Assembly (NCBI GenBank): GCA_002482415.1
Contig: DLFY01000298.1
Span: forward strand, 6,845 to 34,979
Source: Phycisphaerales bacterium UBA7708
GTDB taxonomy: Bacteria > Planctomycetota > Phycisphaerae > Sedimentisphaerales > Anaerohalosphaeraceae
Length of the DNA stretch: 28,135 nt
Direction: 5' to 3'
Of this stretch, positions 16,346-24,591 are shown piece after piece. The notes beneath the pieces were generated by a model. That model saw nothing but the letters and a program-made list of their open reading frames with translations. It had not been told where the DNA came from and did no database searches. Position numbers and translations under genes: made by a program. Position 1 is the stretch's first letter. Each line of letters starts with the position of its first letter.

Positions 16346-17551
16346 ATGAAGAAAGATGATATGAGCATTGAAGCAAGCGGTATAAAATCGAGACAATGGA
16401 CCTTGTTAGCGGCATTAACGGCGGGGCATTTTGTCGTGGACTGTTTCCCCGGCACGATGCACACCATCCTGCCCAAGGTGCAGAGCGATTTTGCTTTTAA
16501 TTTATCGTCCGGGGCATCACTGCTGATGTATTTTCTGCTGGCGGCCAATGGAATTCAGGTGGTTATCGGTCATTTACGCCCCGAAAAGACCCGCCCGCTA
16601 TTCCTCTATATTGGATTGGCTTGCTCGCTATGTCTGGGGGCGTTTATTATGCTGCCCCGGCAGGCTTCGTCGTTCTGGCCGGCGGTGGCGATTCTGTTTG
16701 TCTGCGGGGCGGGTGTCGGGATGAGCCATCCGGAGTTCATGCGGGCGGTACATACGCTGGATGGGATTTCTTCGGCGGTCAGCACGTCGATTTTTATGGC
16801 CGGCGGGGTGGCGGGCTTTGCCTTTGGCGGCTGGGCGGCAACGGCGATGGTGCAGCGATGGGGTTTTGAGATGCTGTGGCTGTTTTGCATCATGTCGATC
16901 CTGACTATGGTTATTCTGTGGGCCTTGCGGGTCCGGCTGGCCTGCGAGGGGGACCATGCCGCTCGAAAAGATGCCCCGGCTGCGCAGGTGTCGTTCTGGC
17001 CGGTGTTTGTGATGGCGGTGCTGGGAGGCTGTTCGTCGTCGGTGGTGGTCTGGGCTGTGCCGCAGGCGCTGGCGAAATTTGGATTTGAGTTGAACTTCGG
17101 CGGCTATTCGGTGATGCTGTTCAGCCTGGCCGGCGGTATCGGCGGGATTGTCGTCTCGCGGCTGGCTGCTCGCAAAGGGGAACTGGTCACGTGTCTGTGG
17201 ATGCTGCTGGGCGGTATTCCGTTTGGCTTTTTATATGCCGAGGCGGTGACGCATCGCTGGGCCTCGTGGCTGATTGCCTTGCTGGGGCTGTTGTGTTATG
17301 GTGCGTATCCGCTGATGGTCAGTATGGCCCGTCAGGCCGGCGGGGCGAATCTTGGTCAGCGGATGGGATTTATCATCGGCGGGACGTGGCTGATTACCAG
17401 CTTTGTGCCGCGGCTGCTGGCACCAGTGGCCGAACGATATGGATTGAAAGTGATTCTGCTGGCGGCGCCGCTGGGATATCTGGCGGCGGCGACTCTGGCG
17501 GGGTATTTGTGGATTCAGATAAAACGGAAAAAACAGCATGATGCGATATGA
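16346..17551 (+). CDS. MFS transporter, fosmidomycin-resistance (Fsr)-like
   Basis: A 401-residue integral membrane protein with about 12 hydrophobic segments, the size of a major facilitator. Residues 27-44 (GHFVVDCFPGTMHTILPK) match the Fsr-type opening, in which a conserved H-x3-D motif lies in the first transmembrane helix. GVGMSHPEFMRAVHTLDG and FMAGGVAGFAFGGWAAT form the helix 4-5 region. Fsr-type proteins export small polar molecules; the substrate here is unknown. The start may be the ATG at 16361. The last 14 bases overlap the PHP gene, so the two are translationally coupled, and a metabolic link with the phosphoesterase and kinase-like protein downstream is likely. Confidence 0.85.
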   Translation: MKKDDMSIEASGIKSRQWTLLAALTAGHFVVDCFPGTMHTILPKVQSDFAFNLSSGASLLMYFLLAANGIQVVIGHLRPEKTRPLFLYIGLACSLCLGAFIMLPRQASSFWPAVAILFVCGAGVGMSHPEFMRAVHTLDGISSAVSTSIFMAGGVAGFAFGGWAATAMVQRWGFEMLWLFCIMSILTMVILWALRVRLACEGDHAARKDAPAAQVSFWPVFVMAVLGGCSSSVVVWAVPQALAKFGFELNFGGYSVMLFSLAGGIGGIVVSRLAARKGELVTCLWMLLGGIPFGFLYAEAVTHRWASWLIALLGLLCYGAYPLMVSMARQAGGANLGQRMGFIIGGTWLITSFVPRLLAPVAERYGLKVILLAAPLGYLAAATLAGYLWIQIKRKKQHDAI

Positions 17552-18305
17552 TTTTCACATTCATACCGAATATTGCGGCCACGCGCCCGGGATGACGGTC
17601 GAGGCGATCTGCCGCCGGGCGGATGAATTGCAATTGGACTGCATTGCCATCACCGACCATATTTATCATGATGAGTCGGCGGGGCATATCGATAAAATCC
17701 GGGATGATTTTTCTAAGGTGTCCTGCTCCGTGCCGGTGACGATTGGTGCCGAAGTCGATGTGGATTCCGATTTCACCGATGGGCGGCTGGCGTCGGAGCT
17801 GATTGACGGTATCGATTATATCATCGCGGGCTTTCATTATGTGCCGACAGTGGGCAATTATCCATGGAAGCCGGAACATTGCAGTCTTGATGCGGCGACT
17901 TTTATGCGGGTCTGGGAGACGACGCTGATTGGTGTGGTGTCCAATCCTTGCGTCCATACGCTGGCCCATCCGGGGCGGCTGCTGGCGGCGGCGATTGGGC
18001 CGAAGGTCAATTGGGCCGCGGCGATGGAGGTGTTTAAGAAGGCGGCCCGGCAATCGGCAAAGACTCGTGTCGCATGGGAAATCAACGAACTGACCGGCCA
18101 GCGACTGTCGGCGGAATTCAAGGCCCGCTGGCATGAGATTTATGAAATCGCGCTGGATGCCGGGCTCAAGCTGATTTTTGGTTCCGATTCGCATGAGCCG
18201 CAGTTGATTGCGCAGGCCCCGTTTTCGGAGCAGCTTCTGTCCCGTCTTCCGGCCGGGAGTTTGTCAACCCCGCAGGAGATTTTAGAGTGGAAAAAGAGCT
18301 TGTGA
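17538..18305 (+). CDS. PHP-domain phosphoesterase (histidinol-phosphatase-like)
   Basis: A 255-residue cytoplasmic metal-dependent phosphoesterase. The PHP metal ligands are all visible: D-x-H-x-H at 5-9 (DFHIH), His15, Asp40-His41 in ITDH, Glu72 in GAEVD, His100 in GFHY, His144 in AHPGR, and Asp217 with His219 in GSDSH. This complete trinuclear site means an active enzyme is expected. HisK/HisJ-type histidinol phosphatases have this fold and length, but the family also contains nucleoside 3',5'-bisphosphate and other phosphatases. No his genes are nearby, so the specific name is not justified. It overlaps the MFS gene by 14 bases and the kinase-like gene by 19. Confidence 0.85.
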   Translation: MMRYDFHIHTEYCGHAPGMTVEAICRRADELQLDCIAITDHIYHDESAGHIDKIRDDFSKVSCSVPVTIGAEVDVDSDFTDGRLASELIDGIDYIIAGFHYVPTVGNYPWKPEHCSLDAATFMRVWETTLIGVVSNPCVHTLAHPGRLLAAAIGPKVNWAAAMEVFKKAARQSAKTRVAWEINELTGQRLSAEFKARWHEIYEIALDAGLKLIFGSDSHEPQLIAQAPFSEQLLSRLPAGSLSTPQEILEWKKSL

Positions 18306-18805
18306 AAAATATTGTTCTAATCGGGATGCCCGGCGCGGGCAAGAGCACGGTGGGTGTTCTGCTGGCCAAGGCCATGGGGCGGGAGTTTGTCGATACGGAT
18401 TTGCTGATTCAGTCCGGCGAGAAGGCGACGCTGTCAGACCTGATCGGGCGGCATGGGCTGGCGGGCTTTTGTGATATTGAGCGCCGGTATGCCGAGGGTG
18501 TCGATATCCGGAATGCTGTTATTGCCACCGGCGGCAGTGTTGTTTATTATGATTCGGCCATGCGGCATCTGAAGGAAAACGGCATTGCGGTGTATCTGGA
18601 GCTGCCGCTGGAAGGGCTGAAACAACGGCTGACCGATGTCGTTGGCCGGGGTGTGGTTATCGAGCCGGGCGAGACGCTGGAAAGCCTGTTCATCAAACGC
18701 TGGCAGCTTTATGAACAGTACGCCGATATCACCATCTACACCGAAGGCCTGACCCATGAGCAGGTCGTCGGCAGAATATTAAATGAATTGAAAAAGAAAT
18801 CCTGA
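18287..18805 (+). CDS. Shikimate-kinase-like P-loop kinase with altered substrate-site residues
   Basis: A 172-residue protein with the shikimate kinase fold: Walker A GMPGAGKST at 13-21, FVDTD at 34-38 (the acidic pair that in AroK holds Mg and shikimate), and the lid region LTDVVGRG followed by ERW-like KRWQLYEQYADI. Two differences stand out. The shikimate-binding F-R-x-x-E motif reads FCDIE (62-66), so the arginine is a cysteine, and the G-G-G loop reads ATGGSVVY. Databases call such proteins shikimate kinase, but the substrate may differ. GTG start with AGGAG eight bases upstream, inside the end of the PHP gene. No other aro gene is near, so I give no gene symbol. Confidence 0.8.
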   Translation: MEKELVKNIVLIGMPGAGKSTVGVLLAKAMGREFVDTDLLIQSGEKATLSDLIGRHGLAGFCDIERRYAEGVDIRNAVIATGGSVVYYDSAMRHLKENGIAVYLELPLEGLKQRLTDVVGRGVVIEPGETLESLFIKRWQLYEQYADITIYTEGLTHEQVVGRILNELKKKS

Positions 18806-18890
18806 ATTCGAAGACAATCAGTTAAATAAAATCTTGGCGTTTTGATTTGCAGGGGAAAAGCAATCTTAACTTGTTTGAATAGGAGGTGTT

Positions 18891-20669
18891 ATGCGGTTTA
18901 TGTCACGGGTTTTGGCAGAGCTGATTGTAATGCCGATATTATTGATTCAGATGGGATGCCAGACAGTTCATCTTAATTCCGACCGCCACACTCTTTTTCG
19001 TCGAATTGATCAGAACGCACAAATGTCTCCTGCTGAAAAAGCCTTTGCTAAAAGATATCACACTTATGTCATGCGAAATCTGCTCTCTTGCCCGGAACCC
19101 AATGCCAAAAAAATATTAATGGAATCTTCCTTTGATATGATGAATCAGCAGTCTGGTCGATGGGGGCTTCCTGAAAATTCAAACTTTTCATATGAAGAGA
19201 GATTGTATTTGAAAAATGTGTCAGCAATGGTTGATAAATGGACCGCGTATTCACACGTCGACGCAGAAAATCTCTCTGAGGAGGAAAGGCTGTTTCTTAA
19301 TGCTGTTCATCTAAAATATGGCAATGAGCCGGTTAAAGTAAAAGCAAATACGGGTTATTTAACAAGAAACCAAAGGCTGTTGTTGGAACAGACTGAAGTG
19401 TTGTCAGGAAGCAGTTATTTCGGCGATCAAGAGCTTGTTTATCTGTATAGAAAAGGCGGAGCCTCGGTTCTCCCCATCGATAATGTGACCAATACAATAT
19501 TACCGCCTCAATCATCACGAGTAATCAGTGATATCACGTATTGTGGTGATGGCAAATTTCTTCTTGTGATTCCTGAAATGGATTACCCTCGAATGGGCGG
19601 GAGTTCATGGCTGTATCGCAGTGTATTATGTGATGAGACCGGAAAAATACTCCGGGTAAGTGAACTCAATCCAATACGGCTTCCTTTCCTTCCGCAGCAG
19701 TGTGGCAGGATAATCAGCCGGGATTCGGCTTTTCCACAGACCTGGATATGGATGAGTAATAGAGAGTCGCATGTCTTCAATCTGTTTGATAAAACAGGTT
19801 CATGGATTGATGATCGCCTGTATATCGGCACTGTATCTCAATCCGGCTTTGACAGCACACTTTTGTTATCGACCAAAGGGCAGAAGAGAAAAATTGATAA
19901 TTGGTGGTATTTCGAAAAAGAAGGCAGAAAGCTGCTGTTTACGATAACTTGTGATTACAGCTCCTCCCTCCATCACCTTCAATATTATGAATATGATGGG
20001 AATGCACTCAATTATATCCAGGAGTATCCGCTTGATGATGAACATTATGTTGGCAGGGAATATGCTTTCGGCATGGATAAAGACAGTTTTTATCTATGGA
20101 TTATTAATACGCCTAGGCTATCATTGTCACAGGACCTTGTTGATAAGGGGCTAAATGATCAGCTTCGCATGGCAACGGTGCCGCTAAACGGGTTATTGGA
20201 GTGGAAATTTACATATCATGGGGGGTATCTGAGTTCATTATATGTAAATCCTGCATGTGCCTCTGCTGTGAGGCTTTCAGAAGGAAAAGATGCCATAAGT
20301 GAAAAGAACGAGGAATTATTTGCTTTTTCCGAGACTACTGTCAATCATTGTCGGCTTACGAAAAATGGTAAATTTTGTCGTGGGATTGCCTATGTAGAAA
20401 AGCTTGATGCATGGGCAGCAGTGACATGGCAGGGGGATGCCAAGGGCCAATGTGTTACATTTTTTGACAGAAAGCTGGAAGTGCTGGACAAGATTGAAAT
20501 ACCAGCCTTAAATAAAGCAGGATATCTGCATGATTTCCACATGATTTATGCGGATGATAAGCTCTACCTGATTGTATTGGTTGGCGACAAAAAAGATTCT
20601 GTATTCCTGCAGGAAATTGATTATTCCCATTTATTTCCGGCAACAAGTGTAATTGCTTCGCAGCAATGA
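18891..20669 (+). CDS. Unknown envelope protein with N-terminal helical repeats and beta-rich C-terminal half
   Basis: A 592-residue protein, no family recognised. The N-terminus (1-23) is a hydrophobic export signal ending in I-Q-M-G-C, an imperfect lipobox. Residues 45-172 carry four copies of a helical motif, M/F/L-S/T-x-x-E/Q-R/K-x-x-L (MSPAEKAFAKRY, FSYEERLYLKNV, LSEEERLFLNAV, LTRNQRLLLEQT); the last three are spaced exactly 29 residues apart. Residues from about 190 on are beta-rich with alternating Y/W/F strands, possibly a beta-propeller. AGGAGG is four bases before the ATG, rather close. GC content is lower than the neighbours (38-40% in two sampled 60-base lines against about 60% in the MFS gene), suggesting later acquisition. 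It stands alone between two operons. Confidence 0.75.
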   Translation: MRFMSRVLAELIVMPILLIQMGCQTVHLNSDRHTLFRRIDQNAQMSPAEKAFAKRYHTYVMRNLLSCPEPNAKKILMESSFDMMNQQSGRWGLPENSNFSYEERLYLKNVSAMVDKWTAYSHVDAENLSEEERLFLNAVHLKYGNEPVKVKANTGYLTRNQRLLLEQTEVLSGSSYFGDQELVYLYRKGGASVLPIDNVTNTILPPQSSRVISDITYCGDGKFLLVIPEMDYPRMGGSSWLYRSVLCDETGKILRVSELNPIRLPFLPQQCGRIISRDSAFPQTWIWMSNRESHVFNLFDKTGSWIDDRLYIGTVSQSGFDSTLLLSTKGQKRKIDNWWYFEKEGRKLLFTITCDYSSSLHHLQYYEYDGNALNYIQEYPLDDEHYVGREYAFGMDKDSFYLWIINTPRLSLSQDLVDKGLNDQLRMATVPLNGLLEWKFTYHGGYLSSLYVNPACASAVRLSEGKDAISEKNEELFAFSETTVNHCRLTKNGKFCRGIAYVEKLDAWAAVTWQGDAKGQCVTFFDRKLEVLDKIEIPALNKAGYLHDFHMIYADDKLYLIVLVGDKKDSVFLQEIDYSHLFPATSVIASQQ

Positions 20670-20745
20670 CGGTTGATTATGAGGAAATCATGTTTAGCTG
20701 TAATGAAACAGAGGAATATATTATTGAATTTAAAATCTAATCTTA

Positions 20746-21402
20746 TCAGCGGGGGACTTCGGCGGATTCATCATCGTCCGGCGGCAGTTTTTCGGACATG
20801 TCCGCAATGGTTAATTCGATTTCCAGCAGCTTCCGCTGAATCTGGCTGTAATGCTTATATTGAAGATGAATCATAAAGGTCATGCCGGCGGTCAGCACCC
20901 CGAAAAATCCGATAAAAAGAAACGTACAGACCATCCCGATAATCCAGAAGTCCGGCCCCATAGGAGCATTGATTTGACTTTGGGACAGCTCATATAATTT
21001 GGGAAGAACAAAAATCAAAAACGTCCACAGGCAGATAAAAAAGCCCGACAGAATCACGCCCCCCAGTACGACCGGCATGACGCTGCCGAATCGAACAGTG
21101 CCGCGGATGGCGGAAACCCCAATCAGGATGGTATAAAAGACAACGCACAGCAGCAGGCTGCCCATGCCGACTTTGATGAAGACTTCCACATCGTGATGCA
21201 TTGACTCGCATAATTCAAAAATAAGGGAGACAGCAAATGCGATTCCGCCCAGCGCTGCCAGGCCGCAGAGCAGCCGCCCTATCCAGTGCATTTTTCTGTG
21301 AATCATCCTGCGCAGGCTCCTTTCATACTGATCGTGTGCATGATTATTGACGTCGTCCTGTTCCAGCAGGTGATTTCGTAATGTGTGTTTTTCATTTTTC
21401 AT
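20746..21402 (-). CDS. Four-helix membrane protein coupled to an ECF sigma factor; putative anti-sigma or sensor
   Basis: A 218-residue protein when started at the ATG at 21402; the frame is open 96 bases further up, but that part lies within the sigma gene. Four hydrophobic segments at about 41-63, 77-98, 107-135 and 152-180 are preceded by a charged, His-rich cytoplasmic stretch (14-40) and followed by an amphipathic helix (184-206) and an acidic tail. The H-x3-C-x2-C zinc motif of ZAS anti-sigma factors is absent. The gene starts 11 bases before the sigma stop on the same strand, so the two are coupled. A regulatory partner is the obvious reading, but it rests on context alone; I do not recognise the family. 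Confidence 0.72.
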   Translation of the reverse strand: MKNEKHTLRNHLLEQDDVNNHAHDQYERSLRRMIHRKMHWIGRLLCGLAALGGIAFAVSLIFELCESMHHDVEVFIKVGMGSLLLCVVFYTILIGVSAIRGTVRFGSVMPVVLGGVILSGFFICLWTFLIFVLPKLYELSQSQINAPMGPDFWIIGMVCTFLFIGFFGVLTAGMTFMIHLQYKHYSQIQRKLLEIELTIADMSEKLPPDDDESAEVPR

Positions 21403-21952
21403 TGTGCATCTCTTTTTCAATCTGTTTTTTGATGTTTTGTCTGGCGTAAAACAATCTGGATTTGACTGTGCCGACGGAGGTGTTAATAATCGCCGCAATC
21501 GCCTCCAGCGGCAGCTCTTCCAGAAAATGCAGTGTCAGTACTTCGCGATGCGGCGGCGACAATTGTCCAAGGGCAAGATGAACAAGCTGCGCATTTTCAA
21601 GCGACATCGATGCGGTATCGTCGGGGATATCCGGCAGAAGGTCATCCTGCTGAAACCGCAGGATGTCGGCATATTTGCCGCGACGGTAATCCATGATGGT
21701 ATTGCGGGCGATATGATACAGCCACACGGTCAGAAGTTTAGGCTCTTTGAGGCGGTCGATGGCTCGCAGCACTTTCAGCCAGGTATCCTGCAGGATATTC
21801 CATGCATCCTGTTCGTTGTCGACCAGTCTGCGGATGTAATACAGCAGCCGTTTTTCATAGAGCCGTACCAGGTCCTCGAGGGCCTGCCTGTCTCCCTGCC
21901 GGCACCGCACAATCAGCAGCTCATCCTGGATTAGTTGTTTATTCAGCCTCAA
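21392..21952 (-). CDS. ECF-type RNA polymerase sigma factor
   Basis: A 186-residue ECF sigma factor. Region 2 covers about 25-95 (LEDLVRLYEKRLLYYIRRLV, then DAWNILQDTWLKVLRAI and VWLYHIARNTIMDYRR) and region 4 about 125-180 (LGQLSPPHREVLTLHFLEEL, then AIAAIINTSVGTVKSRLFYA with the usual recognition helix). It starts with TTG at 21952; no in-frame ATG exists nearby and AGGAG lies eight bases upstream. The membrane protein gene overlaps its end. It is divergent from the GH78-like gene, with a plausible ECF-type promoter and a palindrome in the 171-bp gap, so self-regulation and control of the rhamnosidase are both possible. The fold is certain; targets are not. Confidence 0.93.
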   Translation of the reverse strand: MRLNKQLIQDELLIVRCRQGDRQALEDLVRLYEKRLLYYIRRLVDNEQDAWNILQDTWLKVLRAIDRLKEPKLLTVWLYHIARNTIMDYRRGKYADILRFQQDDLLPDIPDDTASMSLENAQLVHLALGQLSPPHREVLTLHFLEELPLEAIAAIINTSVGTVKSRLFYARQNIKKQIEKEMHNEK

Positions 21953-21978
21953 CCGTCATACTCCTGTCGCCGGATATA

Positions 21979-22006
21979 TAGTCGTATCATACGAGGCAGA
22001 GGTTCA
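21979..22006 (-). promoter_or_regulatory. Candidate ECF-type promoter of the sigma/membrane-partner pair
   Basis: On the minus strand TGAACC (22006-22001), a 16-base spacer and CGACTA (21984-21979) resemble ECF promoters (AAC-type -35, CG-type -10, as for Bacillus SigW/SigX). Transcription would begin near 21972, about 20 bases before the TTG start, leaving room for the AGGAG site. This suggests autoregulation. Confidence 0.42.
21982..21994. promoter_or_regulatory. 13-bp perfect palindrome in the sigma/GH78 divergent gap
   Basis: TCGTAT-C-ATACGA is a perfect inverted repeat with 6-bp arms. It overlaps the spacer and -10 of the candidate ECF promoter on the minus strand and lies 130 bp before the rhamnosidase gene, so a dimeric regulator bound here could act on both genes. 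Function inferred. Confidence 0.45.
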
Positions 22007-22123
22007 AACGGAAATATTTTTTTGAGGTAGAAAAATGCCGAAAATCTTTATATATAAGTAGAGACCGCGGAAGGGCGGAGACCCAAAGTCATAAAATGCG
22101 GATAATCATAGAAAGGACTTGCC

Positions 22124-23884
22124 ATGAGATGTGTGAATCGATGTGTGTGTGGTATTTTGACCCTCGGAATGCTTTTGCTGGCCTGTGGGGTACTATGCGC
22201 GGCGGCATCGCTGCCTGTTCCTTTAGATGGCAAGGAGATTGCCCGGCGTTCCGTTGAGGATCCGCGGGTGCGGCGATATATCACCCCGGCGAAAGTTCTG
22301 TGGCAGTCGGACGGCGTGCAGAATGCCGACATGCTGACTCAGCCGTGGTCGGGCCAGACCCCGCTGGGCAGCGGCAAGACCTGTACCCTGACCACCAAGG
22401 GCAGGACCGGTGCTATCCTGCTGGATTTCGGATTTGAAATGCAGGGTGGTATCCAGATTTCCTCCAAAAACACGGCGCGGCTTCGTGTGCGGTTTGGCGA
22501 GTCAGTCAGCGAGGCGATGAGCGAACTGGGCGGCGATAAAAACGCCACCAACGACCATGCCATCCGCGACCAGACCTGCCTGGTACCGTTCCTGGGAACG
22601 CACGAAATCGGCAACACCGGCTTTCGTTTTGTGCGCATTGACCTGATGGACCCGGACAGCACCGTCGAATTATTTGCCGTACGGGCGATCTTTGTCTATC
22701 AGGACCTCGCATACAAAGGCTCTTTCCGATGCAGCGACCCACGGCTCAACCAAATCTGGATGACGGGGGCTTATACGGTTCATCTGAATATTCAGAACTA
22801 TGTCTGGGACGGCATCAAACGCGACCGGCTGGTCTGGATTGGCGATATGCACCCGGAGACCATGACCATCGGCTCGGTGTTCGGGGCAATTTCCATGGTG
22901 CCGGCCAGCCTGGACCTCGTGCGGGATGAGACCCCGCTGCCCGGATGGATGAACGGAATCAGCTCATATTCGATGTGGTGGATACTGATTCACCGGAGCT
23001 GGTATCAGTTCACCGGCGATATCGAATACCTTAAACAGCAAAAACCCTATCTGGTGAAACTGCTGAACCAGTTATCGCAGTATGTCGGCACCAATAATGA
23101 AGAAACCCTGCCGGAAGGGCGGTTTCTGGACTGGCCGTCCAACCTGAATAAGCCTGCCATTCATGCGGGTCTGCATTCCCTGCTGATTATGACGCTGGAG
23201 GCGGGGGCTGACCTCTGCAAGACGCTGGACGAACCGCAGACCCGCCAGACCTGTCTGACAGCGGTTGCCAAACTGCGAAAACACGTTCCCGACCCCAACG
23301 GCAGCAAACAGGCGGGGGCGCTGATGGCGCTGGCCGGCCTGATGGATGCGGCCAAAGCCAACGAGTCCATTCTGGCCGTCGATGGGGCAAAGCGAATGTC
23401 CACATTCTATGGCTATTACATGCTTCAGGCCCGTGCCAAAGCAGGCGATTATCAGGGCTGCCTCGATGTGATTCGCCAGTACTGGGGCGGTATGCTGGAT
23501 ATGGGGGCGACGACCTTCTGGGAAGATTTTGACCTCGATTGGACGCAGAATGCCTTTCGAATCGACCAACTGCCCGTCGAAGGCAAAAAAGATATTCACG
23601 GCGACTTTGGTGCATGGTGTTATAAAGGTTTCCGTCACAGCCTCTGTCACGGCTGGGCATCCGGCCCGACGGCCTGGATGACTGAACATGTGCTTGGGGT
23701 TCGTGTTGTCGAGCCGGGTTGTAAGACGGTAGCGATTGAGCCGCACCTGGGCGACATCGAGTGGGCCGAAGGGACTTTCCCGACCCCGATGGGCGTCATC
23801 AAAATCCGCCACGACAAACAGAAAGACGGAACCGTTAAGTCCACGGTTGATGCACCAGATGGAGTAACCATCCAGCGTATATAG
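22124..23884 (+). CDS. Exported GH78-like alpha-L-rhamnosidase
   Basis: A 586-residue exported protein; residues 1-27 are a signal peptide (a lipobox-like LLAC at 18-21 makes a lipoprotein possible). About 40-195 is a beta-sandwich, and the (alpha/alpha)6 barrel follows. The GH78 signatures are present: WDGIKRDRLVWIGDMHPET (228-246), whose acidic residues provide the general acid, TTFWEDFD (463-470) with the probable base Glu467, and SLCHGWASGPTAWMTEHVLG (506-525). The end of a C-terminal sandwich is visible (VVEPGCKTVAIEPHLG). It is shorter than the common 900-1100-residue GH78 enzymes because N-terminal accessory domains are missing. It would remove terminal alpha-L-rhamnose from pectin or glycosides. 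AAGGA is seven bases before the ATG. It is divergent from an ECF sigma gene. Confidence 0.88.
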   Translation: MRCVNRCVCGILTLGMLLLACGVLCAAASLPVPLDGKEIARRSVEDPRVRRYITPAKVLWQSDGVQNADMLTQPWSGQTPLGSGKTCTLTTKGRTGAILLDFGFEMQGGIQISSKNTARLRVRFGESVSEAMSELGGDKNATNDHAIRDQTCLVPFLGTHEIGNTGFRFVRIDLMDPDSTVELFAVRAIFVYQDLAYKGSFRCSDPRLNQIWMTGAYTVHLNIQNYVWDGIKRDRLVWIGDMHPETMTIGSVFGAISMVPASLDLVRDETPLPGWMNGISSYSMWWILIHRSWYQFTGDIEYLKQQKPYLVKLLNQLSQYVGTNNEETLPEGRFLDWPSNLNKPAIHAGLHSLLIMTLEAGADLCKTLDEPQTRQTCLTAVAKLRKHVPDPNGSKQAGALMALAGLMDAAKANESILAVDGAKRMSTFYGYYMLQARAKAGDYQGCLDVIRQYWGGMLDMGATTFWEDFDLDWTQNAFRIDQLPVEGKKDIHGDFGAWCYKGFRHSLCHGWASGPTAWMTEHVLGVRVVEPGCKTVAIEPHLGDIEWAEGTFPTPMGVIKIRHDKQKDGTVKSTVDAPDGVTIQRI

Positions 23885-23939
23885 TAACGAGTATTGTATT
23901 CAATGAATGAACTATGACTTGTACAGGGAGACGGAGATT

Positions 23940-24566
23940 ATGCAGGACGGTGGTATAATTCAGGCGGAAAACAAAAATGATAAAGTCGTGTGTTTCGTAC
24001 GGGCGGCGGGGCTTCTGCTGGGCATTATATGGTTGCCTGGAATTGGACTAAAAACATTGACGATGATTAGCTATCTTTACACTTGGGACCCTGCATATAG
24101 TCCGAAAGTAATGTATATTCACGAGATTGTATCAAACCTTGTCATCTTACTGGTAATGGCTTTGGTTTTATTTTATCTGCTCAGGCGAGGCAGATGTGTC
24201 ATTTTATTTCTAATTGCTCAATTCCAACAATATGGTGAAATGGGAACAACCGAACGCACTGCATTACTGTTTGTTCGTTGTTTAGGATTATCGCAGGCAG
24301 GAATAATCCTGTTATCTGTGGTTAATTCATTTTTTCAATTCACTGGGATCTTATCCGTCATGCTGGCAACAGGCTTTACGAACTTTGTTGATTTATTTCA
24401 AAAGATTTTTGGTGTCAAAACGGTTTCCATGTTGGCACTGTCTTTTGGGGTGCGTCTTGCTTCATTTGGCTTGATGATATGGATTGCCTGGTATCTGTTG
24501 ATGCGAGGAAAACTTCTTGCCAAATTATTGTTATGGAAGGGGAAATGGGGCGAACAAATCGTATAA
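23940..24566 (+). CDS. Four-helix integral membrane protein of unknown function
   Basis: A 208-residue protein with hydrophobic segments at about 20-44, 61-82, 107-130 and 162-188. The ATG at 23940 is chosen because AGGGAG and GGAG stretches precede it; the frame is open from 23907. Residues 81-85 (RRGR) and 188-200 are basic and probably cytoplasmic. Family not recognised; the arrangement is loosely like DUF2975-type four-helix proteins. GC is low (33% in the sampled line 24361-24420), unlike the flanking GH78 and tatD genes. It starts 55 bases after the rhamnosidase stop, so cotranscription is possible, and converges on tatD with a 25-bp gap. Confidence 0.68.
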   Translation: MQDGGIIQAENKNDKVVCFVRAAGLLLGIIWLPGIGLKTLTMISYLYTWDPAYSPKVMYIHEIVSNLVILLVMALVLFYLLRRGRCVILFLIAQFQQYGEMGTTERTALLFVRCLGLSQAGIILLSVVNSFFQFTGILSVMLATGFTNFVDLFQKIFGVKTVSMLALSFGVRLASFGLMIWIAWYLLMRGKLLAKLLLWKGKWGEQIV

Positions 24567-24591
24567 AAGGCAATTCATCGATTGACCACTA

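Noticed and set aside
20673..20876. A 67-codon plus-strand frame after the 592-residue protein
   Set aside because: No ribosome site or motif, and most of it is antisense to the end of the membrane-partner gene.
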